Part shown: piece by piece, positions 1 through 12,622 of the stretch
Layout: every line of letters begins with the position of its first letter
Numbering within the stretch: the stretch's first letter is position 1
Assembly (NCBI GenBank): GCA_021442155.1
Contig: CM038228.1
Location: 85,142,114-85,206,113 of the forward strand
DNA length: 64,000 nucleotides
Direction: 5' to 3'
DNA from: Cymbidium sinense
Lineage: Eukaryota > Streptophyta > Magnoliopsida > Asparagales > Orchidaceae
The notes under the pieces: model-generated
Database searches by the model: none
Told to the model about the DNA's origin: nothing
The model's input: the letters and a program-made list of their open reading frames with translations, nothing else
Program-made: the position numbers and the translations under genes

Positions 1-540
1 CTTGGATCTTCACCGCCGCCAGAAATCATCCCCGGTGAGGTAACTTTCGTCAAACCGTAGCCGGTCTTAGGATTTTGCATATTTTGTATTAAATTTCCCG
101 ATTCTAGGAATTTCCTTTAGAAAATCCAACACTTTTATTTTAAATCATTCCAAATAGGAAATAGAATTTTTTTGATGCGAATCGGCGTGAAAATGGGTCC
201 ATTTGGATAAGTTTTGGCTTATAAACTTTCATTCATTTCAAAAATACCCCTGAAAATAATGTTCACTGTCGGGGCTCATAGCCACCGTCCGATCTCGCAG
301 TTCGCGGGATCGGACGGCTCGGATCACGTGATTCGCACGATCGGACAACTCCGATCACGTGATTCGAGCTTCGGAGCTAGCGATCTGAGCTTTGTATCGT
401 CAAAAATGATCTGGATCATCCGATCGCAAGGTTCGCAAGATCGGACGCGAAGCGCCGTCGCGATCACGGCCTCTCGATCGCGGTCGATCTAGATCGTCCG
501 ATCGATCAGACGGTCAGAGAAAGTCTCGCTCTTTCCCGCC
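1..540. other. Unidentified GC-richer segment with a GATC-dense stretch
   Basis: No convincing coding sequence is seen. From about 295 to 520 the sequence is packed with GATC and CGATCG words, and GATCACGTGATTCG, which contains the CACGTG palindrome, occurs twice (near 325 and 354). This differs sharply from the A/T-only sequence that follows. It may be the promoter or leader part of the long repeat that starts near 590, but the equivalent place before the second repeat copy (5640-6085) shows no clear similarity. Function unknown. Confidence 0.4.
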
Positions 541-546
541 CAAACC

Positions 547-547
<1 letters not shown>

Positions 548-586
<39 letters not shown>
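548..586. repeat. (TA)n microsatellite
   Basis: Uninterrupted TA dinucleotides pass into a short run of AAT trinucleotides. The tract marks the border between the GC-richer segment and the first copy of the long AT-rich repeat. Confidence 0.95.
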
Positions 587-588
<2 letters not shown>

Positions 589-589
589 A

Positions 590-3500
590 TAATAATTTAA
601 ATCATCGAAATTTCAAAAATTCATAGAAAATAAAATACTTAACCAAAAAATACAAATGATGGCTCGTTGGATTTTTCTATCCGAGAGAAATCCAAAAAAC
701 TCAAAAAACTTAAAATTGATTGAGTATTGTGAGCGTACTTTAGGTTTTAGTGAAAATCATATTTCATTAATTAAGCCAAAAATATAAGTTAGATTAAGTT
801 GAGATTTTTAGATATTGAAATTAATGTTAAAACACACCTACAATAAAAATTTCAAGTTAAAAAAACTTCTGGATTGGGAGAAATTAAATTTTTAAATTCA
901 GATTATCAATTAATAAAATAAATTAAATAAAAATTCAGAAATTTACAAAAATCTTCAAGATGATCTAAATCACTTCAATTGATATCTAAGACTCTTAAGA
1001 AAAATAATTTGATCTTCTGAATCTTAAGAAACCCAAATAAACACTTAAGATTAGAGTTTAAACAATTAAAAGTTAATTAAAATATAATTTAAAAATAACT
1101 CAAATATTAAATCAAAATCTTGAATAATATTCATTAAATCATTAATCAAACTTTAAATCAGAAAAATATCATCTTTAAAGGAGATTAAATTAAATATGAT
1201 TAAATCTATTTAAGTTAATAAAACTTAATTAAATGATTAAATCTTAAATCAAACTCAAAATCCAACAAACTTAGAAAACTTTAATAATTTGATACTAATC
1301 GAATTAAACTAAATAAAATTAAAGCAAACTTAATTAATCTATGATTAAATCACATCCATTTGGAATGAGATAATTAAATAATCATTGAATATTTCAACCT
1401 AATAACTAAATTGAATATGTTAATGAAATCAAACAAACATAATAAATAAATCAAATCAAGTAAAACCCTAATCATAAATAATCAAACTCAGTTAGTCATA
1501 CATTTAATTAATACATCATCTTAATTAATCAAATTAATATAAATAAGCTACATTAAAGATAACTCTAAGATTAAGCTTAAATCAAACCCCTAATTAAATT
1601 TAATAATCACACCCCTCGAATAAACTAATTAAATTAATCATATAAAACCTAAACTTAATCAAACATAATTAAGATGCAATTAAACACTAAACAAAACTTA
1701 AATTAAACCTAAATCATTAAGTCATTAATCGGTAATCAAACAAACCTTTAATTAATCTAATAATTTTAATTGACCCTTAATCAAACTTAATTAATCAAAC
1801 ATCTAATAAATGTAAACTTAATAAATTAATCCATTATCTTAATAAACCAAATTTAACTTTATAAATTAGATTAAAGTTAATTCAAATTAAATACTTAATT
1901 AATCTACTAATTAATTTAATCACACCTATTAAATAAATTAATTAAGTAAATTACGTTAATCATATTAAACTTTAGCTTAATCAAACATAAAAATGCAATT
2001 AAATGATAATCAAACCCTAATTTAAACTTCAATCATTAATTCATCAATTACATCATTAACTCAAATAAACATGAAATCAAATTAAAAGTTAAACAAATCT
2101 TTATTTAATTTAATCATACCTCTTAAACAAACTAATTAATCAAATTAATTACGTTAAACTTAATTAATCAAAATGCAATTAAATATTAATCAAAACATAA
2201 ATTAAACCTAAACCATTAAGTCATTAATTACATCATTTGTTTAAACAAATATGAAACTAAATTAAAAAATTAAAATACCTTTATAATTAATATAAATACA
2301 CTTATTAATTAAACAAATCACATAATCACAATGAACCTAAGCAAACCCATAGACCAATAAAGCTAGTTAAATCAAATTGAATCAAATTATGTTAAATCAA
2401 GAAAGATTCTCATCAATTTAATATAGAATCAAATCAAATCTCATTCAACCTACTTAAATAAAATAAACTAATTAACTATCCAATATATAAAATCAAAATG
2501 CAAACCAAACTTTGATGAACATGGCAAATGAATATGATTAAAAATAAATCCCAATTACAAAGAATCAAACCCAATTAGAATCAAAAATAAAATCTTAATT
2601 AATCTAATCTGATCAAACTACAAATAAATGGACCAATCAATTAAATAAACATAAAGTTAAATCACATAACCATGATCAAAGAAAAGAATTAAATATTTAA
2701 AGGATATTGAATTATCAAGATTCAATTAAATCAAAACACCTAATCTTAAATTAATCAACCAAAACACATGAACTTAAACAAACTTAAACTCCATTAGACA
2801 TTAAGGATATTGAATTATCAAGATGCAATTACTAAAACATATAATCCAAAAAATCAATTAATCAAATACTTAAATAAACTCAAATTCTAAATTCTAAATC
2901 AAATCGAATCAAATGAATTACACAAATTCAAATGGACTAATCAGGATACTTAAGGACTTTAGTTAGATTCCTTAGGAACTAGGATGTAGAATAGGGTGAG
3001 TCCTGTCTACAGATGGAATTCATCCTACTCTTCATTCTTGAGAACCTAAATATCATTTCAACCATATAAAATTGAAATAAAAATGAAAAGCAAATCATTA
3101 AATCATTTAAATTGAGATCACCCAAAAGTAAAATTTAAATTCAAACTTCAAATTGGAACTTAAACTAAAGAAGTCAAGTAAAATCTTGCTACACAAGCCT
3201 TAAGCACAAACATTAGAATACCAAGTCACTACTTCTAGTGCTAAGTTAGGGCGTTGTATGTATGATGTTGTGTTTTGTTTTGTGATGTAATATTTTAGAC
3301 TGGATGTTAGGGTATATATTTCGTAGACTGGATGTTAGGCCGTTATTAGTCTAATTATATTTTCTGCAGGGGGTTGTGCTTAAAGTGGCCTTTATAATAA
3401 AAAAAATATAAATGTTTTTATTGTGTAGGTTACTTAGCCCCTAAGTGTAACCCATGTTAGGACAGGTGGGCTTGGTTACCCATGTGTGGGTGCTAAGTCC

Positions 3501-5215
3501 AAATTATTCTGCTTGGGTTATATGGTGTGTTTAGCATTTATTTTTCGGTGTAACTAGATTTACTTTTCTTATTTTGATATAATTTTGCATTAGAAATTAG
3601 GATTAGTGCTATGGGGATTAGGATGAGCGGTGGCGAAGGCTTTTGTCCCTGGGGTGCCCTGTGATGCCTTTGGAACAAATCAAATCAAAAGAAAGAGAAT
3701 GAAGAAATGAAGAAAAGAAGACCCCATAGCATATATATTATTTTTGTAATCCGGGTTGTATAAGGGTAGAGCTCGGCTACCCATCTTTTCTTTTCTCTTT
3801 TTTTTTGGGGTGTACTGCGAATCACACTAGCATTTTTTATTCTTACGGTAGTCTATAAAATTATTTGATGTTGTGTTTAGATTGCACATTAGAACAACAT
3901 ATTTTTCATAGTTTATTTATGATTGATGCTTGAATGTGTGGCTGGATGCGGTAGGCTCTTAGGATAAAAATTAATTTTTTTACCCCAATTAATAACTCAT
4001 AACTAAAATTTTAAAATAACTCATAACCTCACATAAAAGCTTAGGGATTAAACCAAGATAATAAATTTTTTAGTAACCCCTTAGCTGGATGGTTGAATAT
4101 ATAATATCATGCATGTCATATTCTTTCACTCTTGTTAAGAAGGGGCTTCCATCCTTGCCAAAGAATCAAGGCTTAACTTATGAGAGCCTTTGGTGGAAAA
4201 CACCCCTTTCTCTCTTGATTTGGCCCATAATCAAATTCTCATACATTTAGACATATAAAATCTCATAGCCTGTGTCAAAATAAAAAGTCCCAAAAGAATC
4301 AAATAAATTTGATAAAATTTGTATTAGATTAAGTCATGGATTCATACCACTCATGCTCTAGTCTCTTGAGTGAGTCTAAGGACTTAGTTTCCTTTCTAAA
4401 TGAACAATGACCTAGCCATCTTGCAAAGCATAAGACTTTACATGGATTTAAAGCGTAGGATGAGTTAGCTGGCTGCCACTCCATGCGGTAATAAGTCCAG
4501 CAGTCGGGTGGTTTATTCTCTCTTATGGAGGTAAACCATATACCCATTTTCTCCTTAGATTTAGGTCGTGCCTTTGTTTTGTATCAAGGCTCCTTAGTTT
4601 AGGAATCTAAGGTAGCTATTTTCTTCGGGCTACAAGCATAAATCCTCACCTCTTAGGCATTTCCACAATCTTATATTATGGAATTATAAGCCCAAGCAAT
4701 CTAATAAAATGTCCTCAAATAATCAACTCTCTTCAATTTCAAAAATATAAAGCCCAACTATAGGGTAGATTGGAATGCTCACTAGGCTTCCTAATATCAT
4801 GAGCATTTCCTACTTTCTCCCTTTGGATTCCAAAAATAAGTCTTCTCTTTGATCTATCCCATTTGATTTTCTAAAATAGCCAATCCTTTGATAGTCTTAA
4901 CCTTGAAATCTTTGGAGACCCTAATTGTCTACTTTAATCGAGAGTATTCTTAAGAAATTCTCACTTCTTATGACATAATTAACTATGGGGGTTTGCCTCT
5001 ATAAGGAACTTAACGAACCAGGCTTAAAATAAACCCTACTTTACTTTTCCATGTAAAGTAGGGGAAAGATCTCTGGTATATTCGAAGACCCATCGTGCCT
5101 TAAGAATCCTTATTAGGTGATTAGGTCCATTATATGGTGGTGATTTCTATCTTTTGAGATAATACATCATTTCTTAATGTCATACTCAATCACTTCAATG
5201 ATCTACGTGGTGTCC
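590..5215. repeat. Long AT-rich noncoding repeat, copy A
   Basis: This stretch matches 6090-9755 in the same orientation as a diverged direct repeat. Matching landmarks occur in the same order: AAAAATTCATAGAAAA (near 615 and 6108), two TAGACTGGATG words (3297/3326 and 7870/7900), ACAGGTGGGCTTGG (3462 and 8040), GGTTGTATAAGG with CTCGGCT (3745 and 8336), CCCCTTAGCTGGATG (4078 and 8631), CGAGAGTATTCTTA (4940 and 9465) and ATCTTTTGAGATAAT (5150 and 9672). Copy A carries about 1 kb more of simple AAATTAATC-type sequence. No coding region is visible. It could be a very long LTR or a non-autonomous element; ends were not located. Confidence 0.6.
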
Positions 5216-6089
5216 CACACCCCAAAAATAAACACCACAGAGGTTAATGCAAGCAAAGGAAATGAAGAGGCCAAATTCCTTCTTCCTTCTTCGCACCTCT
5301 TCACCTTGGACAAGTCTGGGATAGAAGAGGAGGGCATTAGCTAACTTCCAAGACCCTCCATCATCAAAATTGACTAAGGAATAAAGGAAAAAGAGCTTTA
5401 AAGCTCTCGACCACATAGCAAAACACACACACACACACACACACTTCCACAAGGCAATTTGAAGTTTCTTTCACCTTCATACATCCAAACCGAAGCCAAA
5501 CGAAAGCTCTTCCCCTTCCCAAGTGTCCTTAACCATTGCAAACCACCAAAGCTAAAATTTTGAAGCCAAGGGTTGGTCTAGGGAACAATCTGTGAGGAAT
5601 TAACCCAATTCTTTTGGCAAGCAAGTTTGATTCAAGGTTCTGAAGTTCTAGGATCAATTCCAAGGTCAATCATCTAACGAACTGAGGTATGTCATTAACG
5701 ACCTTGAGCTTTATCCTTAAAGATTCAGTTGTGATCATTTTCATAGGAAATGTGATCTTCAAGTTGATCCGACCATATAGAATCATAGGATTTCCTTCAA
5801 CGATCATGTAGCAAATGGTCGATTTCATTTTGATCAAAAGATATTAGCAAAATAAGATGGACTCTCAACTCCGCAAGAAATGAAGGAGCGAGCTCTCCCA
5901 TCGATCCGTTTATTTAGATGGACATCTTTGGATTGATTTTCTCCCTTTACGAACCGCAAAATCATCCCACATAACGCGGTGACACGCGGCGCTCTGTGAA
6001 CCAACCCACATGCATGCACGCGTAGATCCGTGTGGGCCCGTCACTTAAATTTCTTTAAAATTAATTAAATAACAATTTTAAAATTGTTT
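5216..6089. other. Spacer between the two long repeat copies, with an (AC)n tract
   Basis: This holds a perfect AC-dinucleotide run at about 5422-5444 and otherwise ordinary, moderately GC sequence. No ORF in it has a recognisable product. It could be leader or internal sequence of the element that supplied the flanking repeats. From 5830 to 6040 it becomes GC-richer (ACGCGGTGACACGCGGCGC near 5973) before the AT-rich repeat begins again. Confidence 0.4.
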
Positions 6090-9000
6090 AAAAATTATAA
6101 AAACTTTAAAAATTCATAGAAAAATAAATACAAATCAAAAATTGCAAATGAAAGCTCTATAGATTTATCTTGATGAGAGAAATCCATAGAAATTAAAATC
6201 CCCAATTTTTATTGAGTATTTTCTCTTAATTTGGGTTTAATTGAAAAGTATTAAATCTTAATTACTCTAAAATTAATAATACAATTAATTTGAACCTTTA
6301 AGAAAATGAAATTAAGCATAAAACACACTTTAGATAAATTTTTGGGGATTTAATTTTTTTGAATTCAAATAAAATTGAAATTTCATATGTTTAACTTTTA
6401 AATTAATTAAATTAATTAATCCTTAATAAAATAATTAGGAATTTTAATCTAACAACCTTAAATCACCCTAATGAACTTCAATGAACATTAAAACATCACT
6501 TAAACTCAATTAAACCTGAAAATCCTTAAATTAACCTAATTAGATAATTAAATGAATTAAATAATTCACTTAAATAACATGAACTTAATTAAATCATAAT
6601 AAATCAACTAGTTAACCAAAAATTATGAATAAACTCTCATTGGAAAGATATTTTAGTGAGAAATTTATAAAAAATAAAACCCTTAACTGAATCTCATTGA
6701 ATTAAGCCTGATTTAGGTTTTAATGAAATAATTAAAATCCTAATTATTCCCTTAATTACAAATATAATCAACATGAAACTTTGAACAATTAAAATTGGCA
6801 TGTAACCCCACTTGCCAGAAAATTTTCAATCCCAATTGATATCTGGATTAGGAGTTGTTAAATTTCTAAATCCTTTGGTCAATGTTAATCAAACATTAAG
6901 TTAAGGAAATTAATTAATCTATTAAATTAAATGATAATTCAAATCAATTTCAATCAAACATCAGAAAACTATTAAGGAACTTCTCTAAATATCCTAAGTC
7001 AATTGATGTGATCAAACTCAATCTTAAGATAATGAAGTAAAATCTTAGATTAACAAAATTGTTAATTAACTTAAACCTTAAACTTTGAATCAATGAAATT
7101 TAATGAAAACACTCATCTCTAATGAATTTAAGAATGAATCTAAAATTTAGGTCAATTAAATCAGATCAAATAATTAACCTAAGTACTTTAGGTTAAGCCT
7201 AATCTATGAACAAATCTAAGGTACTAATTCATATTAATGAACTTAAACCTTAAACATATAAATCCATGATTTAAACAACTTAAGTTAAATTGAATGAAAT
7301 CAAACTTTAATCTAAACTCTTAAAATTAACATGAACCAAATCAAATAAAACTCACATAGCTTAATTCAAATGAAACAAATCAGACAAATTAAATCAAACA
7401 AAGCAATTTAAACAAATGAAATAACATAAATCAAAGCCAAACATAAATAACATCAAAAAGATTAATTAAGATACTTAGGGATCTTAGTTAGACTTTTTGA
7501 AACCTCATTAGGATTTAGGATGTGGAATAAAATGAGTTTCACCTAAAAATAAAATTCATTCTATTTCTCATTCTTGAAAACTTAAATATTTCTTTAACCA
7601 AATAAAATGAACATAAAAAGAGAAATTAAATCACAAAACCATTTGAATTGAAACTAATCAATGATAAAAATTAAATAAATTCAAACTTCAAATTTAAACT
7701 TGAACTTAAAGAAGCCTAGCAAAGTCTTACCACACAAGCTCAACTTCTACACACACTAGATTACTTAGGTCACGGGCTCTAGATCTAGGTTAGATCATTT
7801 TGTGATTTTTTTTTAATCTCCTGTGATATGTTATGATGTGCTTCACATGTATATGTGGTGTATTGCTTTAGACTGGATGCCTAGGCTTGTTGTTCATTAG
7901 ACTGGATGTTAGGGCGTTCTTTCTAGATTTAATATTATTTTCTGCATGGGACTGTGTTAAAGGGATCGCTATAATAAATAAATCATAAAATTATTGTTTG
8001 CTTGCAGGTGCTGAAAATCCATTAACATAGTCCATAGGACAGGTGGGCTTGGCAAGCAACTAATGCTAAGCTCGTATGTTTGTGAAATATAAATTATTTT
8101 ATGTGTTGTGTGTATTTCCAAAGATATGTTTTGCAGGGCTTAGAATTTCTTTTTTTGAATTTTAAATATAAATTTGAGCTTAGAATTATGTTAGGATCTA
8201 TGGGGTATAGGATTAAAAGTGACCCAACTAGGAGGTAGTGTGGTGGTCCCTTGTGGAACCTTATGGATGTCCCTGAAGAAGGAGATTTTCCTGAAAAGAA
8301 AACTCATAGATCTAAAATTTGTAGTTCTAGGTCGGGTTGTATAAGGACAGAACTCGGCTGCCCATTTTTCTTTCTTCCAGAGTGTCTGTGATCGCATTTT
8401 TTATATAATTTAATTTGGCTTGATTTATTTTGGGTGTGCAATAGAAACATCATGCTTTTCTTAGGTTTCTTTTTTGCTATATGTTTGTCTTTGTGATGAA
8501 TGCTGACGTAGGCTCATAGGATAAACTAAATTTTATACCCAACTAAATCAATTGAAACATAAAATTAAATACAACTCGTAATCTTCATATAAAAGCCTGG
8601 ACATTAAAGCAAGATAAAATATGTAGCAACCCCTTAGCTGGATGTATTAACATCATGCAGAAATCATATTATTTCACTCTTGATTAAGGAAGGGCTTCTA
8701 TCTTTGCTAGAGAACCTGAGCTTGACCTTTGAGAGCCTATGATGAAAGAACACATTCTCTTCTGATTTGGTCCATAATCTTTTTCTAATTGCATGCATTA
8801 AGCATAAAATGAATCCTGAGTCAAAAATTATAAAAATTTGAAAAATATGCATTTGTCAGATGCATCTTCATACCATACATAATCTTAGGGATTAGGGAGT
8901 GAGTCTAGGTTCATAGATTCCTTTCCTAAGAATACAACAGTCTAGTCATATTGCATTTATATGACTTAGCCTCATGATTGTAAAATGTGCATAGATAGTT

Positions 9001-9755
9001 TTAGCTGGCAGTCTTCTCTAGGCAGGTTGTAAGTCTAGAAGAGTCAGCAATATGTTAGTTCCCTCAAGTGAGGAGAATGGACAATGATTCTCAAAATAGA
9101 ACTAGGTCGAGCATGTAACATGTGTCAGAAGCAGCTGTTGACTAAGTTCTAAAGCATCCTTTTAGGAATAAGTCTTCAATCCTAGGCTTTTCTGCAGTCT
9201 TGTGCTGCTAGAATCTAAGCCTTAGATTTCTAATAAAATATCAACTTAAAATCTAAAATTAAAATCCTAAATTTGAAGCTCAATCATAGGATAGTTGAAA
9301 TGTCTACTGGGTATCCCAATATCAATAGGTGTTTCCTACTTTTTCCTATTTGACTCTTGAAAATAATTCTCTCCAATTTGGACCTCTCCCAACTGAATTT
9401 TCCAAAAATCAATCTTTTGAAAGCTACCTTAGTAGTCTTTAAGAATAACCACTTATTTCTTTAATCGAGAGTATTCTTAGGAAGAGAACATTCCTAAGAT
9501 GTAATTAACTATAGAGGCTTGCCTTTATAGGGAACCATAATCCCAAGATAAAATAAATCATGTTCTACTTTTCCATATAGTTTAGGAGAAAATACTCTGG
9601 TACATGAAAGACTCATTAGCCTTAGGAGTCTTTTATTGAAATGATCGAATCCATTATATGAGAGCATATTTATCTTTTGAGATAATATGTTTATTCCTTA
9701 ATGTCTTATTTAATCATCTAAATAAAATATTCCTAAACTCTAAGTGGTGTCATTT
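6090..9755. repeat. Long AT-rich noncoding repeat, copy B
   Basis: Second, diverged direct copy of the 590-5215 repeat. Landmarks are in the same order, with an offset of about 5.5 kb at the start and about 4.5 kb from the middle onward. Mismatches and indels throughout indicate an old duplication. It carries no recognisable coding sequence. The two copies may be paired long LTRs with almost all internal sequence lost, or tandem copies of a noncoding repeat. Confidence 0.6.
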
Positions 9756-10440
9756 TTTTTTTCTATTCCAAAGAAAAAACCAACAACCTCCCTTAAGGTT
9801 AAATTAATTAACACTAGACCAAGCTTAATGCATCTATCCCACTTGAAATTCTAATCCTCTCTATTTAATCCAAGCTAGACTAACACCTCTCCTCTAAATT
9901 AACCTAATTGATAATGATCATAGCCCAATGGACCATTAAACTCTTTAATTGATTTCTTTTGGGTACTCTAATGTATCACTCTATGTCATGGTGAAATTAC
10001 CATTCCACTGGGGTCCCATTACCTTGAGATGATTTCCTTCACCTCGAAGCATATAATATTTTAAAAGATTAATCCTCTATTGTAATATAAATAAATCCTA
10101 ATGCAAAGAACATTTATTAAATAAAAGTTAGACAATTAATTTAACATTAACCTAAATAATCACCAACCTAAGATTAAATTTTAAACAATAGTTTAACACC
10201 ATGATCAAAGCCTATGTTCAACTTGCGAAGCATTTATTGGCCTTCAAAATTATAAAAAGATCAATAGTTATGACTAATAATTTCTCATAATGCATTTACA
10301 CACAATCTCGCCTTTATACTTGTTAAAGCAATTGTAAAAATTAAGTTTCAATCTATTAAGTGTATGCTTAATCATTTCAATAACTTTACTCGAAAGTGTT
10401 CTTAGCAGTTTTGATTATTCATAAAATTTTATTAACAAAA
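9756..10440. other. Unannotated AT-rich sequence
   Basis: No ORF, RNA gene or repeat boundary was recognised here. Confidence 0.5.
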
Positions 10441-10454
10441 ATCATTAGTCATAA

Positions 10455-10456
<2 letters not shown>

Positions 10457-10487
<31 letters not shown>
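10457..10487. repeat. (AT)n microsatellite
   Basis: Perfect AT-dinucleotide tract just upstream of a fold-back element. Confidence 0.9.
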
Positions 10488-10490
<3 letters not shown>

Positions 10491-10549
10491 AAATGATATA
10501 TGTAAATATCGAATTTTAGATGATAGATATATAAATAGATTAAAAAATA

Positions 10550-10903
10550 TTTGCTATATAACACACAATTCTTACATATTTACATATCTAACACCTAAAG
10601 TTAGATATTTACTCATCTAATACTTTTATATGTTTAAAAATGTGATTTTTTTTTTTTTGAAATATTTGAGCGAATCTAATCGTAAACTCATACGCACAAT
10701 CCAAGACTTGAGCCTAAGATATCTTAATTGAAAACTAAAGCTTTCAACCACAAAAAGTGCATTCCATTTTTAAAAAGTAGATGATGATAATATTTTTGAT
10801 GTGATATTGATATTTGGAGTGTTAAATATGTACAAAAATTAAAATTTAGATGTTAGATATATAAATATATAATAATTGTATGATATGTATGTAAATCCCC
10901 TTA
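10550..10903. mobile_element. Small fold-back (MITE-like) element, copy 1
   Basis: The left arm reads CACACAATTCTTACATATTT followed by CATATCTAACACC (from about 10560). The right arm carries the inverted equivalents: GATGTTAGATATATAAATA, then ATTGTATGATATGTATGTAA (about 10847-10898). The same paired arms recur at least seven more times in this window, which defines a repetitive family. No coding capacity. A MITE-type non-autonomous DNA transposon is the simplest reading; superfamily not assigned because no clean TSD was found. Confidence 0.6.
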
Positions 10904-11038
10904 TATATATATATATATATATGATAAAATATATTTACAATCATTAAATAAAAATCAATAGATGCTGACAAGCGCCTAACTCCACTAACCATGCAGGTGG
11001 CATCCATGTGACATATGGTTTGTATCATCACCTAGACA

Positions 11039-12465
11039 TAGGAGTGTGCATTCAGTCGAATTAGATGGATCGATTTTTTAATTTGCTAATCCGTTCTGTT
11101 TGAAATTCAGAATTTAAAAATCTGATCCGTATAAGATTTAATATAATCTGAACCAATCCAATCCAAAAAAAATTTGGATTTTCGATTCGGTTTTTAGAAA
11201 ACTGAAAATAATAAAAATGAAAAACTATATAAATATTCTTTGCACTCTATATTATTTCTACTAATTATCCTAACACAAAAAAAATCATTCAACACAATAG
11301 ATCTTCTGACAAGAAATAAAATTGATTTCTCTGATGCTAACATGACTTTCTAAGATTTTATTTTACACTAAATCATAACTTCATTATGTTATGCATAAAT
11401 TTATAATCTGCATAATCCTAATACATCGTTTAATTTAAAAATAGCACTAAGCATATTTTTCTTATTCTTTAAGATTTCACTAAAAAATTATTAAGCAAGC
11501 TAGCCTATCTCCTACTAAATTCAAAATATCTATATATAAAGAATACTTAAATATGAATGTGAATACAACGCAGAAAAAATGACATCTTATGAAAAAATAC
11601 AAAAGTTCATACAAAGATAATCCCACTCATTTCAAATGAAAGATAAACCATGAAGGATTACTTAAGAGCTCATGAAACATGACAAAGAATATACTGGAAG
11701 AGTTGCATATACATGGCGTATCATCATTGCTATCCTCATTAGCTAAACAACATAAAAAACAAAAAAGTCGAACAAATCAAAGATATAAAATAATCCATTA
11801 CTCATTCAGTTTCAGATAGAATACCACAACAAAATTACATCCCCTAATAGTAAACAACTCCAACTCAAGTCTCCAAAGAAAACACTAAACAACATAAAAA
11901 GAATCCATGAAAATCGAGACAAAACATGTTGCATTGTTGAATGCTATTCTTGTGAAACAGGCCTGAGTCAATCAGAACGAGAATCGAGACCGCGAGACTG
12001 AGCCCGAGAATAATAACAGAAGAAGGGAGAAGCCCTTTTAGTTCAGAACGAGAGGCAGAAGGGAGAAGCCAGAAGAGAATAGATGAATAGAGCAACGTCG
12101 ACAACTACAACGAAAGTCGGTGTGCTGAGTCACAGTCGAAAGAAGTAAGAGCGACCCACAGGGATTGCCTTTGCGGCATTGCCCTTCGCCTCTAATCGCT
12201 TTTGGGTTTACCTAGTATCCGATATGTATGTTTTTTTGCACAGACAGGACCTGACTAACAGTCAGTCGAGTCGGACTGACGGACTAATCGGCTAAGCCAC
12301 TAAATTTCGAATTTTTTATTTTTTTTTTATTGTAAATTTTTAAATCCAATTCATAATCCAAAAATCAAATTTACCTAAAATTAAATCTGAAATCCAAAAT
12401 AAAATTAAAATTTCGGTTAGATTTTAATGGAATTTTCAGTTTAAATGGAATTATGCACAACCCTA
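11039..12465. mobile_element. Non-autonomous hAT-type transposon with 8-bp TSD
   Basis: The element is flanked by a perfect 8-bp direct repeat, CCTAGACA (11031-11038 and 12466-12473). It begins TAGGAGTGTGCATTC and ends GAATTATGCACAACCCTA, giving short terminal inverted repeats built on TAGG..TGTGCAT. An 8-bp TSD with short TIRs is the hallmark of the hAT superfamily. No transposase is recognisable in the 1.43 kb interior, so it is a deletion derivative or other non-autonomous member. A GC-richer patch (about 11940-12200) may be captured or ancestral internal sequence. Confidence 0.82.
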
Positions 12466-12622
12466 CCTAGACATGCTTCACCAAATACAAATAACCCAAC
12501 GAACCAACTTTATTTACATCATTGCCACTTTCCCTTATGTTTATTAAAACCCTCCTAATCCCTCATCTCCGTAAAATCATAAATATCTAATCAGCTCTAG
12601 TCGCTATACTTATCCATAAACC

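Noticed and set aside
5195..5452. Minus-strand open frame with a CVCVCVC stretch
   Set aside because: The Cys-Val run is the (AC)n microsatellite in translation.
10846..11031. Small minus-strand open frame near the fold-back element
   Set aside because: It translates AT-rich element arms and microsatellite; similar peptides arise at other copies.
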